From Gemmatimonadaceae bacterium (GTDB lineage: Bacteria; Gemmatimonadota; Gemmatimonadetes; Gemmatimonadales; Gemmatimonadaceae): 64,000 nt of DNA. The notes under the pieces were generated by a model. That model was not told the DNA's origin, ran no database searches, and was given only the letters and a program-made list of their open reading frames with translations. Position 1 is the stretch's first letter; every line of letters begins with the position of its first letter. The stretch lies in the NCBI GenBank assembly GCA_019186945.1, contig JABAQJ010000001.1:124001-188000 (forward strand), read 5' to 3'. Shown here piece after piece: positions 44,850 through 53,623 of the stretch. The translations under genes and the position numbers were made by a program.

Positions 44850-45785
44850 ATGAGGCCCCAATCGAGTCGCATGTCCTCTCTCATTTCGGACGACGTTGAC
44901 GTTCCGCGCCTAACGCGGGCAGTGCAGTGGTTGATCGCGACCAATTTGGCGATCTACTTTCTGCAACTGACCGTTGTCGGGTCCGGTAACATGCAGGTAG
45001 CGCTGGGGTTCGATGCGGAGCATCTGTCCACCGCGTGGTGGACAGTGCTCACGTACATGTTCGTGCACGGAGGGTTCTGGCATCTTGCCTTGAACATGTA
45101 CACGCTGTTCCTCTTCGGGCCCCGTTTGGAACGTACGTGGAGCGCTGGCGAGTTTGTGCGCTACTACGTTGTGTGCGGGCTCGGCGGGTGGTTGTTGCAT
45201 CTGCTCGTGGCCCGTGAGTCCCTTCTGGTGGGAGCGTCCGCGGCCGTGCTGGGGGTGATGCTTGCCTACGCGACGCGATGGCCGCAGGACGAGGTGTATC
45301 TGTTCGGCGTGATGCCACTCAAGGTCAAGTGGCTAGTGGGGTTGCTGGTGACGGTCAATCTCGTTGGGGGGATGGCGACTGCGGATCAGGGCGGGGGCGT
45401 GGCGTATCTGGCGCACCTGGGTGGGCTGGCTGCGGGGTGGATCTACCTTCGATCGTCGTCCTCGATGGGAATAGATCGACTGCGGCAGCGCATTTCCCAG
45501 GTGCCAGACGTGCCGGATGAGACACCGCGTGCCATCCCGCGTTCGTTACCACGAACCCGCGAGAAAGCGAACGAGATCGACGATGTCATCAGCCGTAGCC
45601 ACGCCGCAACGACGCGCCGTGCGATCGCTACGCCGCCCCCAGGTGGAGCGCGCTCCGGTCGGCGAGACACCAGCGAGCTGGATGTCGTGCTGGACAAGAT
45701 CTCCCAGGGAGGGCTGGAGAGCCTCACGACTGAGGAGCGCAAACTGCTCGAGGAGATGTCGAAGGAGTTCCGACAGAAGGAGTAG
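44850..45785 (+). CDS. Rhomboid family intramembrane serine protease
   Basis: 311 residues (ATG 44871 is an alternative start). Six hydrophobic helices; L-T-Y-M-F-V-H-G-G-F-W-H-L-A-L-N-M is the usual second-helix motif, the catalytic Ser is in G-A-S-A-A-V-L-G and the His in A-Y-L-A-H-L-G-G. A soluble tail of about 110 residues ends in L-D-V-V-L-D-K-I-S-Q-G-G-L-E-S-L-T, the small C-terminal domain often attached to bacterial rhomboids of this type. It cleaves membrane-spanning substrates; none can be named. Confidence 0.92.
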   Translation: MRPQSSRMSSLISDDVDVPRLTRAVQWLIATNLAIYFLQLTVVGSGNMQVALGFDAEHLSTAWWTVLTYMFVHGGFWHLALNMYTLFLFGPRLERTWSAGEFVRYYVVCGLGGWLLHLLVARESLLVGASAAVLGVMLAYATRWPQDEVYLFGVMPLKVKWLVGLLVTVNLVGGMATADQGGGVAYLAHLGGLAAGWIYLRSSSSMGIDRLRQRISQVPDVPDETPRAIPRSLPRTREKANEIDDVISRSHAATTRRAIATPPPGGARSGRRDTSELDVVLDKISQGGLESLTTEERKLLEEMSKEFRQKE

Positions 45786-46103
45786 ATCCCCGCAGTCAGC
45801 GGCTGATCTTCTCTGCGGCCGTGCGGCTGTGGCGCGCAATCCCGGCAGAGGTTTGCGGGACGTCGTGGACGAGTCGACCGAAAAAAAGAGCCCCCCGGCT
45901 GTACCGGGGGGCGAGTGCCGCCACGCCGTTCTCGCGGCGGCATTGGCCGGCGCAATGCGCCTGCCTAGAGCAAGGTACGACCCCGTTCATCGGCTGTCCA
46001 TACTCGGCATGCCGAACGGGAACTTGTCTGCTGTCTCATTTTCAAACGCATGGTTCATGCCGGGCGACTGGCGCTGGCCAAGGTCGGGAGTACATCCTAC
46101 GCG
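45786..46103. other. Non-coding interval of 318 bp before queF
   Basis: No convincing plus-strand gene is present. On the minus strand a 23-codon frame (45987-46058) and two hairpins lie upstream of a minus-strand terminator at 45880-45912, so a short antisense transcript is possible. The longer queF start at 46050 would shorten the gap. Confidence 0.4.
45880..45912 (-). terminator. Rho-independent terminator facing the minus strand, no clear gene
   Basis: A 9-bp G/C-rich stem (GCCCCCCGG at 45890-45898 and its complement at 45904-45912) is followed on the minus strand by CTCTTTTTTTCGG. The T-run is on the minus side only, so it ends a leftward transcript. Confidence 0.75.
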
Positions 46104-46517
46104 ATGCCCCGTCCCGACTTGATCGAGAGCTTCCCGAACCCCTATCCGGAGCGCGACTACGAGATCCACATGACGTGTCCGGAGTTCACGTCGCTCTGCC
46201 CTCTTGGAGGAGTCGAGAGTGACGCAACCGAGTTGGCGTTGCTGCAAGGGGGGGCTCCGGACTTCGCGACCATCGCGATCACATATGTGCCGGCGGAGCG
46301 GTGCGTTGAGCTAAAGAGCCTCAAGTTGTACCTCTGGAGTTTTCGGAACGACGGTATCTTCTACGAGCGCGCGGTGAACCGGATCCTGGACGATCTGACG
46401 GCGTGTATATTGCCGCGTTGGATGCGCGTAGTAGGAGATTTCAACGTCCGCGGCGGGATCAAGTCAGTCATCCGCTGCGAGTCCGGCTCTCATCCGGCCG
46501 GTCTCGGGTCGCGTTAG
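46104..46517 (+). CDS. queF: 7-cyano-7-deazaguanine (preQ0) reductase QueF
   Basis: 137 residues from ATG 46104, which gives the usual short lead before F-P-N-P-Y-P-E-R-D-Y-E-I; ATG 46050 would add 18 residues with no support. The catalytic Cys is in P-E-F-T-S-L-C-P. G-A-P-D-F-A-T-I, V-E-L-K-S-L-K-L-Y-L-W-S-F-R-N and V-R-G-G-I are conserved. Between Cys-Pro and G-A-P-D-F there are about 15 extra residues (L-G-G-V-E-S-D-A-T-E-L-A-L-L-Q) where most QueF have two to three. It reduces preQ0 to preQ1 with NADPH in queuosine synthesis. Confidence 0.93.
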   Translation: MPRPDLIESFPNPYPERDYEIHMTCPEFTSLCPLGGVESDATELALLQGGAPDFATIAITYVPAERCVELKSLKLYLWSFRNDGIFYERAVNRILDDLTACILPRWMRVVGDFNVRGGIKSVIRCESGSHPAGLGSR

Positions 46518-46654
46518 GCGAGGCAGGGCAGTTCCGATGTTGGATCGGGAGGCCTGGGGCGGCGCACCGATGTACACGCTGATGAGTGTCTAGGCGGCCA
46601 CAGGCAGACGGCTTGGTGTTGCTGGCAGGGTTTGCTACGTTTCTGGATTCCTGG

Positions 46655-46727
<73 letters not shown>

Positions 46728-46836
46728 TTGTTGGAACGCGTGCCACGAGTAGGAGTTCATGAGAGCGTCTTCGCCGATACTATGGAGTTGACCCGGTTTC
46801 GTGGACACTTCACCCTTTGGGGGAGGAGGAGTCCCG

Positions 46837-47172
46837 ATGCCACGAGAACAGAACCGGAAGTGACGCACCTACCCGCCGGAGTTTCGGCAGCAGTTGATTG
46901 CGCTTGTGCGAGCGGGGCGCACACCGGAAGAACTGTCCCGCGAGTGTGAACCGTCTGGCCAGACGATTCGCAACTGGGTACAGCAAGCGGATCGCGATCG
47001 AGGAAGTCGCACCGATGGCCTGACGAGTGCCGAGCGCGCGGAGTTGGCGCAGCTCCGCAAGGAGAACCGACGGCTCAAGGTGGAGCGCGACATCCTCTCA
47101 AGAGCGGCGGCCTGGTTCGCACGGGAGACCGGCACGATTCCGAATCCGTCCAACGGGTCTTCGGGTTCGTGA
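46837..47172 (+). pseudogene. IS3-family transposase OrfA, broken by an early stop
   Basis: Starting at ATG 46837 the frame reads M-P-R-E-Q-N-R-K and then a TGA (46861-46863), followed in frame by R-T-Y-P-P-E-F-R-Q-Q-L. The expected residue at the stop is Arg, so a CGA to TGA change is likely. The rest is a normal OrfA: helix-turn-helix P-E-E-L-S-R-E-C-E-P-S-G-Q-T-I-R-N-W and a leucine-zipper part L-R-K-E-N-R-R-L-K-V-E-R-D-I-L. A TTG at 46894 could give a shortened product. Confidence 0.8.
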
Positions 47173-47931
47173 GGGATCACCAGGCCGTGTTCCCGGTCGC
47201 GACGATGTGTCGTGTCCTCAAGGTCTCTCCGAGTGGATTCTATGCGTGGCGGCAGCGCGGCTTGTCGGCGCGGGCGGTTCGCGACGTCACGCTCACGGCG
47301 CACATCACGCGCTTTCACACGCGGAGTGATGGGACGTACGGGGCCCCGCGGATTCTCCGGGATCTGCGAGACATCCACGAACGCGTCGGCCAGAAACGCG
47401 TGGCCCGGTTGCTGCGCGACGCGGGGCTGCGCGGGGTCAGCCGGCGGCGCTGGATCACCACCACGGACCGCGGGCCGGTGGCGCAGGCCGTCCCGGACCT
47501 GGTCCAGCGGGAGTTCGTGGCGGCAGCGCCGAATCAACTCTGGGTCGCCGACATCACCTGCGTCCCGACGTGGGCCGGGTTCCTGTTCCAGGCCGTGGTG
47601 CTCGATGCGTTCAGTCGACGCATCGTGGGATGGGCGATGGCCACGCATCTCCGGACCGAGCTCGTGCTCTCGGCGCTGGAGATGGCCCGCGTGCAGCGTC
47701 GACCGACCGGGGTAATTCATCATTCCGACCACGGCTCGCAGTACACGTCCATCGCGTTCGGTGAGCGCTGCGACGTCCTCGGCGTGCGCCCCTCGCGCGG
47801 GACCGTGGGCGACTGCTACGACAACGCACTCTGCGAGAGCTTCTTCGCCACGCTCGAGTGCGAGCTGCTGGATCGCCGCACGTTTCACTCGCATGCGGAG
47901 GCGCGGGCCGCCATCTTCCGTTTCATCGTGG
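47169..47931 (+). pseudogene. IS3-family transposase OrfB, C-terminally truncated
   Basis: The frame runs on to 49046 into the next gene, but the transposase ends near residue 254. The HTH_21 part and integrase core are present with the DDE residues: V-A-D-I-T (first Asp), H-S-D-H-G-S-Q-Y (second Asp) and N-A-L-C-E-S-F (Glu). After F-R-F-I-V-E the usual W-Y-N-x2-R-x-H-S-x-L-G-Y end is replaced by the repeated left-end sequence at 47929. The frame is open upstream (V-F-G-F-V-R-D-H), as needed for programmed frameshifting from orfA, whose stop it overlaps. Confidence 0.82.
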
Positions 47932-48104
47932 AGTTGACCCGGTTTGGTGGACACCTGGGTCAGGCGACCTTCAGGATCTCGTGTTCTTACTGCACGGGAC
48001 TGCGGCAGCCTAACGACAAATGCCGACGGCGGCGGTTGTACCGGACCCCGAAGTCGTTGGCTGTCCGGCCGGATCTCACCCCGGGACTCAGGAGACATGA
48101 ACGC

Positions 48105-49046
48105 ATGTCGCAGGTGGCGATCGTGGGTGGCGGTATCATTGGCAGTTCGTGGGCGCTCGTTTTCGCGAGAGCCGGCCACGACGTTCGCGTGTATGCCCGC
48201 CACGAAGAGGTCCGCGCGACGCTGATTGACCGTGTACGCACCGCTGCCGAACGGTCGCACGCTGTCGCGTCCGACGTGTCGGTGGACGAGACCGTCAGGC
48301 GCATCACGATGGCCACGGACCTTGCCGACGCACTCGATGGTGCGTCGTGGATGCAGGAGTCGCTGGAGGAGCGGATCGAAGTAAAGGCGGATCTGTTCGC
48401 TCGCGCCGATCGCCTCGCGGCGCCGGAGACAATCCTCGCCAGTTCCACCTCCAGTATCGGGGCATCGCGATTCACGGAGAACCTGAGAGGGCGCGGGCGA
48501 TGCATCGTGGCGCATCCCGCCACGCCTCCGCACCTGATTCCAGCGGTGGAAGTAGTGCCGGCACCGTGGACGACGCCGGGCGTGGTCGATCGCGCATTTG
48601 CAACGATGACTGCAATCGGCCAGGTGCCGGTGCTGGTGCGTCGCGAGCAACCGGGTTTCGTCCTCAATCGCCTGCAGGGGGCGTTGCTGATCGAAATGTT
48701 CCGCGCGATCACCGACGGTGTGATGACGCCGGACGACGTCGATAAGCTGATCAGAGATGGGTTCGGATTGCGCTGGGCCTTTCTCGGTCCCCTGGAGGGC
48801 GTGGACCTCAACGCGCCCGGCGGTATCGCCGACTATTTGTCCCGGTATGGCTTCATTTTCGACCAGATGGTGCGCGAGCGCGGTGGCTCCAGCGACGTAG
48901 TGACGTCGGAGCTGACGGCCGTGCTGCACGCGGCGATGCGAGATCGCCTGCCACTGGAATCGCTTCCCGATCGGATTGCGTGGCGCGATCAGCGCATGGC
49001 CGATCTGCGCCGACTGCGACAATTGAAGGGGCCGGATAGTCGCTGA
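48105..49046 (+). CDS. 3-hydroxyacyl-CoA dehydrogenase family protein
   Basis: 313 residues from ATG 48105, with CAGGAG about 12 bp upstream; the long frame that joins it to the transposase is accidental. The N-terminal Rossmann motif V-A-I-V-G-G-G-I-I-G-S-S-W-A (residues 4-17), the conserved S-S-T-S-S-I at about 112 and A-H-P-A-T-P-P-H with the catalytic His, and a C-terminal helical domain with F-V-L-N-R-L-Q-G-A place it with the lambda-crystallin/L-gulonate 3-dehydrogenase or carnitine dehydrogenase group. NAD is the likely cofactor; the substrate is uncertain. Confidence 0.88.
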   Translation: MSQVAIVGGGIIGSSWALVFARAGHDVRVYARHEEVRATLIDRVRTAAERSHAVASDVSVDETVRRITMATDLADALDGASWMQESLEERIEVKADLFARADRLAAPETILASSTSSIGASRFTENLRGRGRCIVAHPATPPHLIPAVEVVPAPWTTPGVVDRAFATMTAIGQVPVLVRREQPGFVLNRLQGALLIEMFRAITDGVMTPDDVDKLIRDGFGLRWAFLGPLEGVDLNAPGGIADYLSRYGFIFDQMVRERGGSSDVVTSELTAVLHAAMRDRLPLESLPDRIAWRDQRMADLRRLRQLKGPDSR

Positions 49047-49134
49047 AGGCGCTGCGTGCATTCCCACGGGACCATGGGTGTCCATCGTCGCCGTGGCGCG
49101 CGATAGATTATCACGCGACTCGGCAACGGACCCG

Positions 49135-50382
49135 ATGAATACAACCCGTGCGGTTGCGACGGCCACGCCTGGTCGCGCGGCAAGTCACACTTCAAGAGCG
49201 AAAGCGCTGCACGATAAGTTGCGGGAGTTCCCGTCTTCCCTGTTCCAGTTCGATCAGCGGATGAAGGACGGATGGTACACTGACCGCTACTTCGTGCGGA
49301 CGGCGCGAACGATTGCCCACGATGGGCGCGACCCGACTGTGTGCATGCAGGTGTTCGCGAAACGGCGCGGTGTGGTCGCGGGGGTGTACGAAGCGATCAG
49401 GATGCTGGAGACGCAGCTGGCGACGCACCCGGTGACAGGGCGGAGATACGCGTTCAGCGAGGTGACGATCGAGACACTGATGGACGGCGACGAAGTGGAG
49501 CCGTTCGAGACTACGATGTTCGTCACCGGTCCGTATCTGGCGTTTGCGCATCTGGAGACGGATTACCTGGGAGTGCTGGCGCGGCGATCGTTAGTGGCAT
49601 CCAACGTCCGTCGTGTGATCGAGGCCGCGAACGGGAAGCCGGTGATCTTCATGGGTGCGAGGCATGACGACTGGCGTGTGCAAACGCCGGATGGGTACGC
49701 GGCGCGTGTAGGTGGAGCCGGAAGCGTGTCGAGCGATGCCGGCGGTGCATGGTGGGGAGCATCCGGTGTCGGGACGATGCCGCACGCAATGATCGCGGCA
49801 TTCGGCGGCGACGCGGTGGAAGCGACGCTGGCGTTCGCGCGCTACTGCATGGCTAGCGAACCGGACGTAGGGGTGGTGAGTCTGGTCGACTACCGCAACG
49901 ACGTTGTGACGGACGCGCTGGCGATCGCCCGAGCGATGCGCGCTCAGATCGGGCTGCGCTCCCTTTCTGCCGTGCGTGTGGATACCAGCGAATCGATGGT
50001 GGACCGAACGCTACTCCGTGAAGCGGCGCAGCTCCCGCGCGAACTCGTAACGGGAGTCAATCCGATTCTCATTCGGCGGTTGCGATCCGCCCTCGACGCC
50101 GAGGGCTTTTCCGACGTGGGAATAGTCGTCTCCGGTGGATTCACGCCGGCCCGGATACGCCGGTTCGAGGAGGCAGGGGTTCCAGTAACCGGGTATGGCA
50201 TTGGATCCAGCCTGCTCGGGCACAACGATGGCGATGCGGATGGCCTGATCAACGACTTCGACTTTACAGCGGACATCGTCATGGTCGATGGCCGGCGTGA
50301 GTCGAAAGCTGGTCGGGAGTTGCGGCCTAACGGGCGACTGATTCGCGTCGATCCGGAGCAGCTCGGGGGAAGCGACGCATGA
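49135..50382 (+). CDS. Nicotinate phosphoribosyltransferase family protein
   Basis: 415 residues from ATG 49135. F-D-Q-R-M-K-D-G-W-Y-T-D-R-Y-F near residue 45, an E-T-x-L-M-D-G-D-E-V-E stretch, F-M-G-A-R-H-D-D (phosphoribosyl-site region), G-V-G-T-M-P-H-A-M and V-V-S-G-G-F-T-P and G-I-G-S are all nicotinate/quinolinate phosphoribosyltransferase features. It would convert nicotinate to its mononucleotide for NAD. The stop overlaps the ATG of the nicotinamidase gene, a two-gene Preiss-Handler unit. Confidence 0.9.
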   Translation: MNTTRAVATATPGRAASHTSRAKALHDKLREFPSSLFQFDQRMKDGWYTDRYFVRTARTIAHDGRDPTVCMQVFAKRRGVVAGVYEAIRMLETQLATHPVTGRRYAFSEVTIETLMDGDEVEPFETTMFVTGPYLAFAHLETDYLGVLARRSLVASNVRRVIEAANGKPVIFMGARHDDWRVQTPDGYAARVGGAGSVSSDAGGAWWGASGVGTMPHAMIAAFGGDAVEATLAFARYCMASEPDVGVVSLVDYRNDVVTDALAIARAMRAQIGLRSLSAVRVDTSESMVDRTLLREAAQLPRELVTGVNPILIRRLRSALDAEGFSDVGIVVSGGFTPARIRRFEEAGVPVTGYGIGSSLLGHNDGDADGLINDFDFTADIVMVDGRRESKAGRELRPNGRLIRVDPEQLGGSDA

Positions 50383-51116
50383 CGTGGCTGACGGGGAGGC
50401 AATCGGGAACGCCTCAGCTTCTCGGATGGGTAGTCGACGTGCAGCGCGATTTCATGGACCCGGACGGCCGCCTGTACGTGCACGATCTGACCGACCCAAC
50501 GGATCCAGGCGCTCGGATGGCGAGAGGGGCGATCGTGCGAGCGGTGACGTGGATGCGTGCGCGGTGCGCGACGATCGTATTCACCGGCGACTGGCACGCG
50601 TACGGCGATCGGGAGATCGACTCCGTAGCGCCGGATCCGCTGAAGGGAACGTATCCACCTCACTGTATGGGAATGTCTCCTGGTCCACGAGAACGCGAGG
50701 GTGCCTCGCTCTTGCCGGAGATCGCACCGAACGAGTCAGCCTTGGTGCTCAGTCGGCACGCCACTGAGGTTGAGGCCCGGGCAGTTGCTCGCGATGCCGT
50801 GAGATCGGCTCGGCCCGTCTTTCTGCAGAAGAGCGAATTCTCCTGTTTTTCCGGTAACTCCGGAACCGATACGCTCCTTGCCGAACTGGCCGCAGTGCTG
50901 GGCGAATCGTTCGAGGTGCTGGTGTGTGGCGTTGCAACCGATGTCTGCGTTCGGCATGCCGTTGAGGGCATGCTCGATCGCGGCCTTGCGGTGAGCGTCA
51001 TTCGCGATGCGACCTGGGGTCTTGGTCTTCTACCATCCTCTGAGACTTGGGATCGGTGGCGGTCACGTGGTGCTCGCGTGCTGCGAATGGGCGACCTGGA
51101 ACGAGCAGGTTCCTGA
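50379..51116 (+). CDS. pncA: Nicotinamidase / isochorismatase-fold hydrolase
   Basis: 245 residues. Catalytic triad candidates are Asp20 in V-V-D-V-Q-R-D-F, Lys in L-Q-K-S-E-F, and the nucleophile Cys in V-A-T-D-V-C-V-R. The metal site shows as G-D-W-H-A-Y and P-P-H-C-M-G-M-S-P-G. Nicotinamide to nicotinate is the probable reaction, supported by its 4-bp overlap with the nicotinate phosphoribosyltransferase gene. A hairpin follows 62 bp after the stop. Confidence 0.88.
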   Translation: MTWLTGRQSGTPQLLGWVVDVQRDFMDPDGRLYVHDLTDPTDPGARMARGAIVRAVTWMRARCATIVFTGDWHAYGDREIDSVAPDPLKGTYPPHCMGMSPGPREREGASLLPEIAPNESALVLSRHATEVEARAVARDAVRSARPVFLQKSEFSCFSGNSGTDTLLAELAAVLGESFEVLVCGVATDVCVRHAVEGMLDRGLAVSVIRDATWGLGLLPSSETWDRWRSRGARVLRMGDLERAGS

Positions 51117-51178
51117 CGACGGCGTGCTTCCACGTCGAAACGAGACCTGGCAAGCGATGCCGGGTACCGAAACCGAAT

Positions 51179-51203
51179 GCGCCCGGCCTTCCAGGCCGGG
51201 CGC
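51179..51203. terminator. Hairpin between convergent genes
   Basis: A perfect 10-bp G/C stem (GCGCCCGGCC at 51179-51188 and its complement at 51194-51203) lies between pncA (plus) and the next minus-strand gene. T-runs are weak on both sides, so it may act as a bidirectional, imperfect terminator. Confidence 0.55.
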
Positions 51204-51224
51204 GCTAGCAAGTTCGAATGCCGT

Positions 51225-51866
51225 TCAGAAAACCAGCAATCCGTTCACGTGCCATCGACCGGTTCCGTCAGGCCCAATGGCCAGTTTCTTGGGAAGTGTG
51301 AGTGGTCCCCACTTTTCAGCCTTGGCGCGGGAGCCCAAGTAGGCACCAAGGCCGCCTCCAACGAGGGCACCGATCGCGGCCGTTCCCATCGTGCTGTAGT
51401 CCTTCGACTTGTCGCCGGGGTGGAAGTTCGAGGCAAAGTAGCCGAACGCGAGAGCCCCGGCTGCCGACCCGATCAACCCGTAGCGAACGATGTATTGCCG
51501 GTGGTGTGGCTGCTCCCCGAGGGTGACTTCGATCTTGGTGATCTGGTCGAGCGTAAGGGACCAGATTCCGCGACCTGCCTTCTCTTCGAAGAAGAGCAAC
51601 GTGTCCGCCTTGTTCTCGAGGTAGTTGGCGATCAGCGGCGACACCAGGTTCGGGGCCGTGACACGCACGCGCATTCCGGGCACGAGGGGAAGCTGGCCCT
51701 GCGACGTGGACGTGGTGTCGGTCTGCTTCGTTGTCTGGGCATGGCCCACGGGCACGAGGGTCACGAAACAGGCGCAGGCAAGAGCCAGAAATCGCAAGAG
51801 AAAACTCCGGGAAAGGTCGGGGCCTGGGGTCTGAGGCAGCACGAGAGTGGACGCGCGGTCGTGCAA
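51225..51866 (-). CDS. Exported glycine-zipper protein of unknown function
   Basis: 213 residues. A signal peptide F-L-L-R-F-L-A-L-A-C-A-C-F-V-T-L ends at about G-H-A-Q (the true start may lie nearer to it). The mature protein has L-V-P-G-M-R-V-R-V-T near its start and a hydrophobic region with spaced glycines, G-L-I-G-S-A-A-G-A-L-A-F-G-Y and I-G-A-L-V-G-G-G-L-G-A-Y-L-G, as in glycine-zipper envelope proteins. A membrane-packing function is possible. No further homology is recognised. Confidence 0.65.
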   Translation of the reverse strand: MHDRASTLVLPQTPGPDLSRSFLLRFLALACACFVTLVPVGHAQTTKQTDTTSTSQGQLPLVPGMRVRVTAPNLVSPLIANYLENKADTLLFFEEKAGRGIWSLTLDQITKIEVTLGEQPHHRQYIVRYGLIGSAAGALAFGYFASNFHPGDKSKDYSTMGTAAIGALVGGGLGAYLGSRAKAEKWGPLTLPKKLAIGPDGTGRWHVNGLLVF

Positions 51867-52038
51867 GCAAGGACCGCGCCCGTACTACGACGGTTTAGAA
51901 CGGACGCCGGTAAAAATGTCCCAGTGGGGCAGAATGCGCACCTCTGTTATGAAACCTGTCGCTCGTTGGCGCGCGCAAGCGCGTCACCCTAGCTTCGGAG
52001 GTGTTCGAACGTAACCGCGTACCCAAGCACGAAGACCG

Positions 52039-53361
52039 ATGTCCGAGCCCACAACCAGCCTCGACGTAAGAGCGATCGCCAAAGTTCCCGGCGGCAATCG
52101 AATCCGCTTGTCGAATATCGCCATCGACCTCAAGGGCTCTGAGATCCTGCGGATTGCGGGCGAGATCCGGGCAATGGTTGCCGCAGGGGAGTCGGTGTGC
52201 AATCTCACTGTCGGAGACTTCGACCCGCGACAGTTCAGGATTCCTGAGCTTCTGGAGGAGGGGACTATCGAAGCGCTCAGGAAGGGCGAGACCAACTATC
52301 CACCTTCTAGTGGTCTGCCGGCGCTGCGGGAAGCGATCCAGACGTACTATGAGCGGGACCTGGGTATTGCGTACGACTTGGACTCGATCGTCGTAACGGC
52401 GGGTTCTCGTCCCGGCGTCTACGGGGCATATCGCGCCATTGTCAGCCGTGGCGAACGAGTGATCTACCCCGTCCCCTCATGGAACAACAATTACTACACG
52501 GACATGGTGGAAGGCGTGGGCGTGCCGATCGAGACAACGGTATCGGATGCGTTCCTCCCGACCCGACAGCTACTCGAGCCGTACGTACGCGGTGCTCGGA
52601 TGATCGCGCTGAATTCGCCGCTCAATCCATGCGGGACCGCATTCACCGCTGAGGCACTGGGCTCGATTTGCGACATGATTCTGGAGGAAAACGATCGCCG
52701 GGGGGCGGCAGGGCGCCCGCTGTTCCTGTTGTACGATCAGGTCTACTGGAAGTTGACGTTCGGAGGTACTGAGCACTTCAACCCTGTGACGCTTCGTCCG
52801 GAAATGGCGCGCTACACGGTGTTCATCGATGGGCTGTCAAAGGCGTTCGCCGCCACGGGTGTGCGTGTGGGCTGGGTGGCCGGTCCTACAGACGTGATTG
52901 GCGCAATGAACAATTTTCTCGGTCATGTCGGGACTTGGGCACCGAGGGCCGAGCAGGTGGCCGCTGCAAGCCTACTAAGATCACCGGATGAGATCGTCAC
53001 CTACGGAGTCGAGCTTTGCAGGAAGGTTCAGCTCAGGTTGGACGCGCTGTATCAGGCAGTCATGGACCTGAAAGCATCGGGTCATCCAGTGGACGCGGTC
53101 TCGCCGATGGGCGCGATTTACCTGAGTGCCCGGTTCAACCTCGAGGGAAAGCGTGCTCGGGATGGCAGCCAGATCCGGACTGTTGACGACGTTCGAGGCT
53201 GGCTGCTTCGTGAGGCTGGGCTTGGGGTAGTTCCGTTCGGAGCGTTCGGTGCCAGCAGCGGCGAGTCCGGCTGGTTCAGACTTTCCGTCGGTGCCGTCTC
53301 CATGGCGGACATCGAGCAGGCCATTCCGAGACTTCGGCGCGGACTCGATTCCCTCGGCTAG
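52039..53361 (+). CDS. PLP-dependent class I/II aminotransferase
   Basis: 440 residues. [15 protein letters not shown] near residue 95, P-S-W-N-N-N-Y-Y (aromatic over PLP), [13 protein letters not shown] in place of the D-E-I-Y strand, and [13 protein letters not shown] with the PLP-binding Lys. The fold-type I aminotransferase is clear, the amino acid is not. Its place before ahcY might point to methionine-related metabolism, but that is only proximity. Confidence 0.9.
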   Translation: MSEPTTSLDVRAIAKVPGGNRIRLSNIAIDLKGSEILRIAGEIRAMVAAGESVCNLTVGDFDPRQFRIPELLEEGTIEALRKGETNYPPSSGLPALREAIQTYYERDLGIAYDLDSIVVTAGSRPGVYGAYRAIVSRGERVIYPVPSWNNNYYTDMVEGVGVPIETTVSDAFLPTRQLLEPYVRGARMIALNSPLNPCGTAFTAEALGSICDMILEENDRRGAAGRPLFLLYDQVYWKLTFGGTEHFNPVTLRPEMARYTVFIDGLSKAFAATGVRVGWVAGPTDVIGAMNNFLGHVGTWAPRAEQVAAASLLRSPDEIVTYGVELCRKVQLRLDALYQAVMDLKASGHPVDAVSPMGAIYLSARFNLEGKRARDGSQIRTVDDVRGWLLREAGLGVVPFGAFGASSGESGWFRLSVGAVSMADIEQAIPRLRRGLDSLG

Positions 53362-53598
53362 GCCGACTGGTGGCGATCGGGCGCAGGCGACACGGATAGC
53401 TTGGGCGTCCAGTCGGCAAGAGCTCGATACGGTAGTCGGATGCAGGTGGGACACGTGTGGCAGAGACTTGCGCCGGAGCAATTCAGCATTTGGGTGCAGG
53501 AAGCGGGACTGGGACGCGTGCACGTGCATCCGGTCCCGGTCGACAAGCGAGCGAAAGATCCCGCGCTCGTCGTCGCCAACGGTCGCGGGCCCAATTGA
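53362..53598 (+). pseudogene. C-terminal remnant of an ArsR/SAM-methyltransferase-like gene
   Basis: The stretch after the aminotransferase stop continues in the same frame. Its last 50 residues, [18 protein letters not shown] and V-A-N-G-R-G-P, resemble the extreme C terminus of ArsR-regulator/methyltransferase fusions, where a W-L-G-F-x4-L-x2-W-L-x2-A-G-F segment leads to a final A-x-G-R. Nothing of the regulator or SAM domain is left. Full-length homologues often sit beside ahcY, as here. Product use is doubtful. Confidence 0.4.
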
Positions 53599-53623
53599 TA
53601 CTTCATTTCCTTATGAGGAACCG

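Larger units (their letters stand above)
46783..47954 (+). mobile_element. Decayed IS3-family insertion sequence
   Basis: A 26-bp sequence at the left end (46783-46808, containing a TGACCCGG start typical of IS3-type ends) recurs at 47929-47954 with one mismatch, in the same orientation. Inside are orfA, with an early stop, and orfB, cut before its C terminus. The right inverted end expected for a complete element was not found. The direct repeat suggests fusion of two copies or a nested insertion. Confidence 0.75.

Noticed and set aside
47169-49046. Apparent transposase-dehydrogenase fusion protein
   Set aside because: The frame is open by chance across the broken IS end; the dehydrogenase has its own ATG and ribosome site, and the transposase lacks its C terminus.
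46869-49166. Long minus-strand frame of 765 codons opposite the IS and dehydrogenase genes
   Set aside because: It is antisense to clear protein families on the plus strand, crosses gene borders, and has a shadow-like composition rich in Arg, His and Pro.
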